This document shows, piece by piece, positions 15,648 to 23,532 of a stretch of DNA of 64,000 bases. Within the stretch, counting starts at the first letter, position 1. Each line of letters starts with the position of its first letter. The stretch is from Empedobacter falsenii (GTDB lineage: Bacteria > Bacteroidota > Bacteroidia > Flavobacteriales > Weeksellaceae): positions 3,350,001-3,414,000 of the forward strand of contig NZ_CP040908.1 of assembly GCF_013488205.1 (NCBI RefSeq), read 5' to 3'. A model generated the notes under the pieces. That model saw only the letters and a list, made by a program, of their open reading frames with translations. It was not told where the DNA came from and made no database searches. A program made the translations under genes and the position numbers.

Positions 15648-16628
15648 ATGAAAATATGCTTCGTAATGTATCCTTGGGACAAGGTTGAACCAGGAAAAGA
15701 CACCACTATGCGAATTATTAAAGAATGCGTAGATCGTGGATTTGAAGTATCCTATTTAACAAAAAAAGATATCTCTATTGCCAAGGGCAAAGTTGTAGGA
15801 AACTGCAAAAAGATGATAACTACAGAAACAAATGATTGTGTTGAATTTTATCACACCATGAAATTTGAAAGTAGTATAAAAGATTTGACCGAATTTGACA
15901 TAATTTTTATGAGAGCCGATCCACCAATTGATCCGCTTTTGTTGAATATGTTAGAATTAATTGAAGAAAAAGTTTTCTTCGTTAACAAAATTTCGGGATT
16001 ACGTAAAGCAAATAACAAAATATACGCCGCTTCTTTTGATGATGGTCAAGAAACAATTGTTCCTCAAACACTTATTACAAAAGATATCGATTTGATAAAA
16101 TCGTTTGTAGAGGAAAATGATTTCGAGAAATTTATCATCAAACCTTTAGACGGAATGGGTGGTAAAGGTGTTATACTTTTCGAACGAAAAAATATTGGTA
16201 ACTTAAGCTCGATTTGCGATTTTTATATCAATCATACCGGAAATTCTCAGCCTATTATTTGTCAAAATTATATAGAAGGTGCAGAAAAAGGTGATGTTCG
16301 CGCCATTGTGATTAATGGAGAACCAATTGGTGCAATTATGCGTGTTCCTGCAGAAGGCGATCACCGTTCTAATATTTCGGCTGGTGGTTCTGCGATTAGA
16401 CATGACATGAGTGAACATGAGTTAGAATTGTGCCGTAAAATAGGAAAACAACTAAATGAAGATGGAATTTATTTTTGCGGAATCGATTTGATTAACGGGA
16501 AAATGGTTGAGCTAAATGTCGTAAGTCCTGGAGGAATTGTTCCTCACAATAATGTAAACAATAACAACGAAATTCAGAAACAAATTGTGTCGATGTTATT
16601 GGAGAAATATAAAGAATTTAAAGCATGA
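15648..16628 (+). CDS. GshB-like ATP-grasp ligase
   Basis: The 326-residue protein matches glutathione synthetase (GshB) along its length: F-M-R-A-D-P-P-I-D (88-96), F-V-N-K (111-114), the ATP-grasp loop K-P-L-D-G-M-G-G-K-G (165-174), A-I-M-R-V-P-A-E-G-D-H-R-S-N (229-242) and E-L-N-V-V-S-P-G-G-I (288-297). GshB joins glycine to gamma-glutamylcysteine. No GshA is in the window and this organism has BshC, so another amino acid or peptide may be the substrate (inference). The start is the ATG at 15648; the TTG 54 nt upstream would add an unconserved N-terminus. Its stop overlaps the next start (ATGA), which makes the pair a functional unit. Confidence 0.85.
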   Translation: MKICFVMYPWDKVEPGKDTTMRIIKECVDRGFEVSYLTKKDISIAKGKVVGNCKKMITTETNDCVEFYHTMKFESSIKDLTEFDIIFMRADPPIDPLLLNMLELIEEKVFFVNKISGLRKANNKIYAASFDDGQETIVPQTLITKDIDLIKSFVEENDFEKFIIKPLDGMGGKGVILFERKNIGNLSSICDFYINHTGNSQPIICQNYIEGAEKGDVRAIVINGEPIGAIMRVPAEGDHRSNISAGGSAIRHDMSEHELELCRKIGKQLNEDGIYFCGIDLINGKMVELNVVSPGGIVPHNNVNNNNEIQKQIVSMLLEKYKEFKA

Positions 16629-18631
16629 AATCCATAAGTATACAGCAAATTTTAGATAATATTGAGAACGAAATTGTATTTGAAGCTTATGCAGAAGACG
16701 AATCATTCAAAATAAAGATAGACGAATACATTCCTTACGTTTGTGCTGCCATTCATGATGGTGGACAAATGCGCGAAGATATTCGCGAAAAATGTTTATT
16801 AAGCAATTATGAACGTTGGTACGAGGAAGATCCGCATACAGCTGAGTTTGTAGAAACTTTTCCAATCTTAATTCAAGGTTGTGATTCTCGATTTGAATAC
16901 GATCTAAATCGTGGTCCAGAAACTGCTGTGTACGAAGAAGCTTGGGGAAAACAGGTTTGGAAAGAGCCTTTGTCGGTTTCTCAAAAACAAAAAAGTATTG
17001 CAAAACATCACGCTTTTTATGAGGTTTTAGAAGCTTTAATCAATAAGCTTGAAACTAAATTTAAATCATGTTTGGTTTATGATATTCATTCGTACAATTG
17101 GAAACGTTGGGATCGTCCGGTTCCTGTATTCAACATTGGTGCAGAGCGAGTTGACAACGAACGTTATGGAAATTATGTAGAAAGTTGGCGCGATGAATTA
17201 GCGAATATTGAGTTAGAAAATATTCACAATTATTCAGCGATTAACGATGTATTTTATGGACGCGGATATTTGTTAGAATTTGTTACAAATCGATTCAAAA
17301 ATACATTGGTTTTAGCCACAGAAGTTTCAAAAATTTATTGTGATGAATTAACAGGAGAATCTTTTCCTGAGATTATTAACCAAATAAAAGAAGGTTTCAA
17401 ATCGGCGATTCTTAACCACGCTTACGAGTTCGTAAAAACGGAAACGACGTACAAAGTAGGTTCTAAGCAAGTGAATATTTTGCACAATGAATTAGAATCT
17501 GATTTGGTCAAAATTGATAAACAATTGTATCAATTGGTTCAGAATTTTGAGTTGTTAAGTGTTATCAATCCGATTAATTTAGAATTTGAAAAGAAGAAAT
17601 TCTTAGCTTCAAAATATACATACGAACCACAATTTAAGTACAATCCGCTTAACATTGATCCATTCGAATTTAAACGAAAATTATCGAATATTAAAGTCGA
17701 AAAAATCAATGATATTAGTATTCAAAATATGTATGTTAACACGATTAACGCTTATTTTGATAAAGTAGATTTGTTAGCGAATCTTGGTACGGATAAATTT
17801 CTGTACAATTCGTTGCGTTATTTTGGCGAACCATCTAAAAAAGATATCGAAAATGCGAATTTTATCCTTTATTGTCCTGAGTTTAGAATGGATAAACAAG
17901 GCAATTATACAGAGGAAGAAGTGGTTAATCTTTTTAGAAATGCTACAAATGATTATGGTTTCAAATTTGACATCGAAGTTTCGGATGATATCGCTTCAAA
18001 AGCGCTTGTGATAAATAGTAAGAGAAAAGTTGTGATTAAGCGTGGCGTTAAGTTTGACAAACGTTTTACAAATGGTTTAATTGAGCACGAAATTGGAGTT
18101 CATATGGTGACAACGATGAACGCGTTGGATCAACCATTAAAAATCTTTAGTATTGGTTTACCTGTGAATACGTTGACACAAGAAGGTTTAGCGATTTTAA
18201 GTGAGTATTATTCTGATTCTATTAATCATAGCCGTTTAAGAGAACTTGGTTTGCGCGTAATGGCGGTACATATGTTGACAAATGGAAAATCGTTCAACGA
18301 AACATTTATGACGTTGATGGAAGAATACAAAATGCAACCAGAAGACGCATTTTATCTGACAACTCGTGTTTATCGTGGTGGTGGTTTTACAAAAGATGCG
18401 CTTTACTTGAAAGGTTTGAAAACAATTTTGAATTATGTTGATCAAGGACGTTCTTTGGATAATTTATTGATTGGAAAAACTTCGGTTGAATACATTGATA
18501 CAATTGACGAATTAGTTGAGCGTAAAATGATTAATAAACCAAAATATCATACCAAAATTTTCAAAAAACATCTTGAAAATCCAGAAATCAATCCGATTTT
18601 ACAATATATTTTTAATGGAATAAAAGATTAA
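16625..18631 (+). CDS. N-formylglutamate-amidohydrolase-like / DUF1704 (QEGLA) fusion protein
   Basis: Two domains are visible in 668 residues. Residues of about 33-260 resemble N-formylglutamate amidohydrolases: H44-D-G-G, R90 with D93-L-N-R96, and D153-I-H-S. Residues of about 320-660 are DUF1704, the 'flavohemoglobin expression-modulating QEGLA motif' family, with the zinc motif H488-E489-x-x-x-H493 and Q519-E-G-L-A523. Eukaryotic DUF1704 members include the tubulin tyrosine carboxypeptidase MATCAP; bacterial functions are unknown. No signal peptide is seen, so it is cytoplasmic. It overlaps the GshB-like gene by 4 nt. A ligase coupled to a two-domain hydrolase suggests making and trimming of a peptide-like bond (inference). 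Confidence 0.87.
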   Translation: MKSISIQQILDNIENEIVFEAYAEDESFKIKIDEYIPYVCAAIHDGGQMREDIREKCLLSNYERWYEEDPHTAEFVETFPILIQGCDSRFEYDLNRGPETAVYEEAWGKQVWKEPLSVSQKQKSIAKHHAFYEVLEALINKLETKFKSCLVYDIHSYNWKRWDRPVPVFNIGAERVDNERYGNYVESWRDELANIELENIHNYSAINDVFYGRGYLLEFVTNRFKNTLVLATEVSKIYCDELTGESFPEIINQIKEGFKSAILNHAYEFVKTETTYKVGSKQVNILHNELESDLVKIDKQLYQLVQNFELLSVINPINLEFEKKKFLASKYTYEPQFKYNPLNIDPFEFKRKLSNIKVEKINDISIQNMYVNTINAYFDKVDLLANLGTDKFLYNSLRYFGEPSKKDIENANFILYCPEFRMDKQGNYTEEEVVNLFRNATNDYGFKFDIEVSDDIASKALVINSKRKVVIKRGVKFDKRFTNGLIEHEIGVHMVTTMNALDQPLKIFSIGLPVNTLTQEGLAILSEYYSDSINHSRLRELGLRVMAVHMLTNGKSFNETFMTLMEEYKMQPEDAFYLTTRVYRGGGFTKDALYLKGLKTILNYVDQGRSLDNLLIGKTSVEYIDTIDELVERKMINKPKYHTKIFKKHLENPEINPILQYIFNGIKD

Positions 18632-18640
18632 AAAAAAATA

Positions 18641-18668
18641 AAAACCCACTCAAATCTGAGTGGGTTTT
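18641..18668. terminator. Bidirectional intrinsic terminator
   Basis: AAAACCCACTCA and its complement form a perfect 12-bp stem with a 4-nt loop. It closes the GshB-like operon rightward and the protease-small peptide pair leftward. Confidence 0.88.
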
Positions 18669-18672
18669 GTTT

Positions 18673-18906
18673 TTAATTTTTGACTACTATTTTCTTTCTA
18701 GTATAATAAAATCCAACAGCAGTTGCCAAAACTATTAATGGATATACATAATCCGAGATTGGTGTAGCATTTGGATCATCAGGATCGTCTACAGTTCCAA
18801 TATCATTTGAAGCTTTAGAACTTGAGAAAAAAGAAACTTCTTCCTGCTCATTAGCAAAAGCTAAATGTGAAAATGAAAATAATGTTATTAAGATAATTTT
18901 TTTCAT
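18673..18906 (-). CDS. Small signal-peptide and C-terminal-helix membrane protein
   Basis: The 77-residue product has a signal peptide (cleaved after LAFA, about residue 18), a short acidic linker with D-D-P-D-D-P-N, and then P-I-S-D-Y at 50-54 leading into a hydrophobic helix (about 54-69) and a basic T-R-K-K tail. Signal peptide, Pro/Asp motif, helix and basic end is the layout of sorting-type C-terminal tails such as PID-CTERM-like proteins in Bacteroidota; assignment to that group is tentative. Its ATG overlaps the stop of the M43 protease gene by one base, so its synthesis is tied to the protease. Confidence 0.8.
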   Translation of the reverse strand: MKKIILITLFSFSHLAFANEQEEVSFFSSSKASNDIGTVDDPDDPNATPISDYVYPLIVLATAVGFYYTRKKIVVKN

Positions 18907-21900
18907 TAGAATAGGATTTTAGTGTTAGTAATTGTTTGATCTGTATTGATTACTTTAATTACCAATACTTGATTCGTTTTAGGTAAATTAGATAATGTGA
19001 TCTCTTTTCCAGAAGTAGACTTAGATAAAACTTTTCGTCCAGAAATATCATAAACTTCTACTGATTTTATTTCTTTTGGAGATTGAATTACAATTGTATT
19101 ATTTTTCTTAAATACAACCGTTTCTTGCTTCGTCACATTACTAATTCCTAATGTTTTATTCGTAAACATTAATTCGAAACGATCATTATTAATACCTTCT
19201 TGTACATTAAATGTATAAGCTTGTTTTCTTAAATCAACAATTTGTTTATCTACTTTATCGTACAAAAAGATTGAAACATCATCTGCAATATTTTCTGTAT
19301 TATTCAATTGAATTGTATATGACGCATTTGCTTTTGCATCAAGTCCTAATTTCACAGTATCATCATTATTAAATGGTAAAGCTCTACCTTGAATTACAAA
19401 TCGATCAGACAAATTATTAATCAATGAGTAAATAGCAGAACCATCATAATTTTGATTAAGTTTCGCATCCATTCTTTCGTCAAATTCGTTTGTTGCATCT
19501 TGTACATAACCAATTAATATTTGGTTTTTAGCTTGAGTTCCTTCAAATAAATCAATCCAAATTCGTTTTGAATCATCTTCATTTTTGTAAAAAATCGCAC
19601 TCAAATCTGTACGTTGAGTATTATCAAATTTTAAAGTAGTAGCAGCATTAATTTCTGCAATAAATCCTTGTCCTTTACCTATAATCCCATTCGGAATAAC
19701 ACCTCCAGCAGCAGCTTGTGTTCCTCCTGTTAGATTATATGAAGCATAGTTATTACTAGCATAACCAGCAGAAGTTAATGGAGCTTGGTGTGTCCAAAAA
19801 TACAATGCTTTTACAGAAGGATTTGCTTGCAAGAACTTTTTAGCATCAAGAGAGGATGGGTAAGGATTCCCTATTAAATGATAACCTAAATTTTGTTTCG
19901 TAACTGATTTTGTATAATTTCCATTATTTAAGTTTCCTATAAATTTACCAGCAAAAATGGCTCCTGGAGCTGTTTGTGTATGATTGTTTGCTACACGAAT
20001 GTGGTAACCTAATCCATTCTCGAAATTATATGTTGCAGGATTTTGTAAATTACTATTTGGATATAACGGATCATTTACAAACAAACTTGCAAACTTATTC
20101 GTTTGTTCATTATAAATATAAAAACGTTTATCTAAAGTATTTGGCGAGAAACTACGTACATTTTGACCATTTACTGGAGACGACCATAATGTTGCATCAT
20201 TAAAAATCATCGGTTTACTATTTGTGATTGCTGTGAAACTTCCTGTATTTGTTACAGCATTTGTTTGAATAACATTTCCTCCGTCTTCAATAATAAATTT
20301 ATCAGCAGTTAATTTATTAATGATTTCATTTTCAACTTTCAAAATAGCATTAGCTTTTACTGTTATAGAACCTGATTCTAATGCTAATTTCGATGTAACA
20401 ATATTAGTTGATAAAGATAGATCTCCTTTTACAATAGCTTCTTTTGTAGCATCTGGTAATCCATTACTCCAAGCTGTTCCATTCCAAATTGTATTGTTAG
20501 ATTTAACAGTTACTGCATAATCTTCAATTTCACCACGAGTTCTCACACCACATGCTTCAAAACTTGCAGTTTGAGAATCTCCTATAATTCGTAATCTAAG
20601 AGGCGTATCTTTAACGGCTCCATTTGGAATCACAACAGAATATGTATGTGTTTTATCTACCCAAACATTTGTTTCACTTGCAACATTACTTTTCGTTAAT
20701 AAAATCTCATCATTTGTAAAAACTCCATCATTGTTCAAATCTAAATAAGCTATAAATGACATTGCATTTGGTGTCCTCTCTGTAAGTTTTAATTCATAAG
20801 TTTTTCCTTCTAGAATATCTGTCGAATTATTTTTAATTAGACATGATTTAGAATAATCGTTATAATAATTATTTGTTCCATCTTTTGGTGATGAAGAAAC
20901 GTCAATACTTCCAAATTGCACTCTAGTCATTCCATATCCATAACTACCTTGAGCTACTGTTGAAGCATTAGGAATACAGCTCTGGGTTAATGTTATTTGG
21001 TTATTATTATCAATTGGTTCTAGAGCTTTTGAATTTAAAAGAGATCTTCTATATTGTAAGAATAATTCAACTGATCTCTCTACTTGTCCTTGAGTAAATT
21101 TATTACGATAGCTTCCATAATTCATTACGTTTGTAACAACATTATCAAAAGGTTCATTTGTACAACCATTGATAATTGCACTTGTAGGCTGAGAAACTCC
21201 ATAAACTGAATAATAATAGTTTCCATTTATTGTAGGTGCTGTATCCCAAACAAGATCTCCTGTTGTGTATGGATCATCGGCAAAAGTTGTTTGACAAGCA
21301 GTAGTTGAATTCTCTTGTCCAAAAGTATGATACAAACCAAGTGCATGTCCAAACTCATGTCCTAAAGTAGGCTTATCTTTTCCTACTACTCCTGCGTGGT
21401 GATAAGCTCCATCGACATCACCTCCTGCTGCTCCAAATAAATACGCATAACCATTAGTTCCTCCTCCAGAAGTTCCATTAAAACCATCTATTTTATTCGT
21501 TACATATATATTATAGTAACTTGTTGGATCCCAACGACTCATTTGTCTTAGTTCAGTTTCAGTAACACCTTTTGTACCACTAAACTTTAATCCAAAATCA
21601 TTATAATCCTGATTATTAGATAAATTAAAACGTACAATTCCAGTTGTATTTTCACAATTAGGATTACGTTTTGCTAAAACCAAACGAAAAGGGAATGCAG
21701 TACTATTATTTCCTGAATAATAAGTATTAGCATACAACTTGTTAGTAAAATCTATCCATTCTACAATTTGAGCATCAGAAGGATTTCCTAAAGTTCCTAA
21801 AGTTGATTTATCTGCAAAAACATGAACCACAACAGGTATTTCATAAATTTGTCCAGCTGTTTTGTTAAGAAGTTTTCCGTTTTTAGTTGCTAATGCAATT

Positions 21901-22058
21901 TCTCTCTCAGCAATGTTAACCATTTGCTGTACTTGAGGATTTTCCGCCAAATATCTTTTATTGACTTCATCAAATGAACAATATTCTTGTGCATTGACCA
22001 AACCTCCAAACATACTTAACGAAGCTAAGAGATTGAAATAGAGTAATTTTTTTATCAT
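18906..22058 (-). CDS. Secreted M43 (pappalysin-like) zinc metalloprotease with T9SS tail
   Basis: After a signal peptide (about 1-23) the catalytic domain holds H234-E235-x-x-H238-x-x-G-x-x-H244 and a Met-turn in N-V-M312-N-Y-G, diagnostic of metzincins of the M43 family. A GEVED domain (about 435-520; D-L-N-N-D-G-V-F and R-G-E-I-E-D-Y-A-V) follows. After a long middle region comes a C-terminal sorting domain (about 970-1050; I-K-S-V-E-V-Y-D-I-S-G-R-K-V). It is therefore exported by Sec, moved across the outer membrane by the type IX system, and probably degrades proteins outside the cell. The 1050-residue length is normal for such modular enzymes. Twin palindromes lie upstream at 22117 and 22135. 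Confidence 0.92.
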   Translation of the reverse strand: MIKKLLYFNLLASLSMFGGLVNAQEYCSFDEVNKRYLAENPQVQQMVNIAEREIALATKNGKLLNKTAGQIYEIPVVVHVFADKSTLGTLGNPSDAQIVEWIDFTNKLYANTYYSGNNSTAFPFRLVLAKRNPNCENTTGIVRFNLSNNQDYNDFGLKFSGTKGVTETELRQMSRWDPTSYYNIYVTNKIDGFNGTSGGGTNGYAYLFGAAGGDVDGAYHHAGVVGKDKPTLGHEFGHALGLYHTFGQENSTTACQTTFADDPYTTGDLVWDTAPTINGNYYYSVYGVSQPTSAIINGCTNEPFDNVVTNVMNYGSYRNKFTQGQVERSVELFLQYRRSLLNSKALEPIDNNNQITLTQSCIPNASTVAQGSYGYGMTRVQFGSIDVSSSPKDGTNNYYNDYSKSCLIKNNSTDILEGKTYELKLTERTPNAMSFIAYLDLNNDGVFTNDEILLTKSNVASETNVWVDKTHTYSVVIPNGAVKDTPLRLRIIGDSQTASFEACGVRTRGEIEDYAVTVKSNNTIWNGTAWSNGLPDATKEAIVKGDLSLSTNIVTSKLALESGSITVKANAILKVENEIINKLTADKFIIEDGGNVIQTNAVTNTGSFTAITNSKPMIFNDATLWSSPVNGQNVRSFSPNTLDKRFYIYNEQTNKFASLFVNDPLYPNSNLQNPATYNFENGLGYHIRVANNHTQTAPGAIFAGKFIGNLNNGNYTKSVTKQNLGYHLIGNPYPSSLDAKKFLQANPSVKALYFWTHQAPLTSAGYASNNYASYNLTGGTQAAAGGVIPNGIIGKGQGFIAEINAATTLKFDNTQRTDLSAIFYKNEDDSKRIWIDLFEGTQAKNQILIGYVQDATNEFDERMDAKLNQNYDGSAIYSLINNLSDRFVIQGRALPFNNDDTVKLGLDAKANASYTIQLNNTENIADDVSIFLYDKVDKQIVDLRKQAYTFNVQEGINNDRFELMFTNKTLGISNVTKQETVVFKKNNTIVIQSPKEIKSVEVYDISGRKVLSKSTSGKEITLSNLPKTNQVLVIKVINTDQTITNTKILF

Positions 22059-22110
22059 ACTAATTTATGTTAATTAATATGTTAAAATTCTATATAATAA
22101 ATGAATTATC

Positions 22111-22146
22111 CGTTTATTAAACGTTTAATTTATTTTAAACGTTTAA
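22111..22146. promoter_or_regulatory. Tandem AAACGTTT palindromes upstream of the M43 protease
   Basis: TTAAACGTTTAA occurs perfectly at 22117-22128 and 22135-22146, 18 bp centre to centre. CGTTTA-T-TAAACG (22111-22123) overlaps the first. Sites with a central CG like this are typical of LacI-family operators. They lie 59-88 bp before the protease start and 28 bp after the APC permease stop, so they could instead help terminate that transcript, although no T run follows. Confidence 0.45.
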
Positions 22147-22173
22147 TTATTCTTTTTATCTTAAGATTTATAG

Positions 22174-23463
22174 CTAATTTTTCTCTTTCTCAATTCTCTT
22201 ATCAAAATAGAATAATACAATTCCTAATGCGATAATTCCTAAACCAAATAAACTTTCTTTTGGTTTTTGCATCAAAACGAAATAACAGATGTATAAACTA
22301 AATGCTAAAAATATCGCAGGTAAAACATAAAAGAATTTACTTTTGATAATGGTTAATTGATCTTGTTTGATAAAGAACGCTGTACAAACTGCCAATGTGG
22401 CCAAAATTTGTAAAACAAACGATGTATAGGTAAAAATCACTTCAAAATCTCCTGAAAAAATAAGCAAAATACTAATTGTTGTATGCACCCAAATTGCACG
22501 AACCGGAATTCTATTTTTATTCTCTTTTGCCATAAAATTCCACAATTTATTTTCGCGCGCGGTGGCTTGTGTCAAACGAGAACCAATCCACAAATAACCG
22601 CTAATCGTCGCAATCAATTGCAAAGCAATAAAGCAACTCACCCATTTCACATTATTTCCAAGTAGATTGTCGAACGAAATATTTGCAACATTTTCTTGTC
22701 CAGCCAAAGCTGCTGATGATGCATGTTTCAAGAAAATATAATTTAATAAAACATAAGAAATCGTGACAAAAATAACGCCTATAAATAACGCTTTTGGTAA
22801 ATTCCGTTTTGGTTGCTCAATTTCTTCTACGATATATGAAGCAGAATTCCAACCTGTGTAAGCAAAAGTGACATAAACCAAAGAAGTCGCAAATGCTGGA
22901 AGTAACAATTCACTTTTCCAAGTCGAATCAAAAAGTACCGCGTTTGGCTCAACTGCTGGAGCAAAATAAAAACCTAAAGCAATTAAAACGATGATAAATA
23001 TAACTTTAAGAATAGTAAAAATATTCTGAAATTTACTACTCAAATTTAGACTGAATGATTGAAAAACTGCGACAATCAAAATCATAGCTATTGCAAATTC
23101 TTTTCCTAAATTCAACCCAAAAACATTGAGGTATTTTCCCATTGCCAAAGCCGCTAAAGAAATTGGAGCAGAGAAGCCTACAAACAAAGAAATCCAACTT
23201 GATAAATAACCAAAAACGGGATGAAATGTCCGAGATAAATAAATATAATCTCCTCCTGATTGTTTAAATTTTGACGCTAATTCCGAATAAATAAATGCGC
23301 CAATCAACGCTAAAAATCCTCCTATTAACCACAATAATAAGATAGAAGTTGTATTTTTTAGATCAGAAATTTGATAACCCAAACTGGTAAAAACACCTGT
23401 TCCGATCATATTCGAAATCACTAAAGCTGCTGCGGTTTTCCAACCAATTTTTGAATGTGCCAT
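22174..23463 (-). CDS. APC superfamily amino acid permease
   Basis: The 429-residue protein has about 12 membrane helices. The N-terminal motif I-G-W-K-T-A-A-A-L-V-I-S-N-M-I-G-T-G-V-F is the substrate-binding helix 1 of APC permeases, and A-Y-T-G-W-N is helix 6. It probably exchanges or imports amino acids across the inner membrane, substrate unknown. The ATG at 23463 is chosen; the frame extends only two codons upstream to a TTG. It lies downstream of the SAM-riboswitch receptor gene, separated by a hairpin that looks like a terminator, so joint regulation would need read-through. Confidence 0.88.
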   Translation of the reverse strand: MAHSKIGWKTAAALVISNMIGTGVFTSLGYQISDLKNTTSILLLWLIGGFLALIGAFIYSELASKFKQSGGDYIYLSRTFHPVFGYLSSWISLFVGFSAPISLAALAMGKYLNVFGLNLGKEFAIAMILIVAVFQSFSLNLSSKFQNIFTILKVIFIIVLIALGFYFAPAVEPNAVLFDSTWKSELLLPAFATSLVYVTFAYTGWNSASYIVEEIEQPKRNLPKALFIGVIFVTISYVLLNYIFLKHASSAALAGQENVANISFDNLLGNNVKWVSCFIALQLIATISGYLWIGSRLTQATARENKLWNFMAKENKNRIPVRAIWVHTTISILLIFSGDFEVIFTYTSFVLQILATLAVCTAFFIKQDQLTIIKSKFFYVLPAIFLAFSLYICYFVLMQKPKESLFGLGIIALGIVLFYFDKRIEKEKN

Positions 23464-23465
23464 AC

Positions 23466-23514
23466 ACAAAAAAGTGCCAATTGAATGTTTGAATTTACAT
23501 TAAAATTGACACTT
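23466..23514 (-). terminator. Probable intrinsic terminator of the SAM-regulated receptor gene
   Basis: On the minus strand an 11-bp imperfect stem (AAGTGTCAATT and AATTGGCACTT, one mismatch or wobble) with a 21-nt loop is followed by six T residues. The large loop lowers confidence. Confidence 0.5.
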
Positions 23515-23532
23515 AGAATATTTTATTATTGA

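Noticed and set aside
15648-16628. Calling the GshB-like gene a true glutathione synthetase
   Set aside because: The family match is good, but no gshA is seen and bshC points to bacillithiol, so the product is left open and no gene symbol is given.
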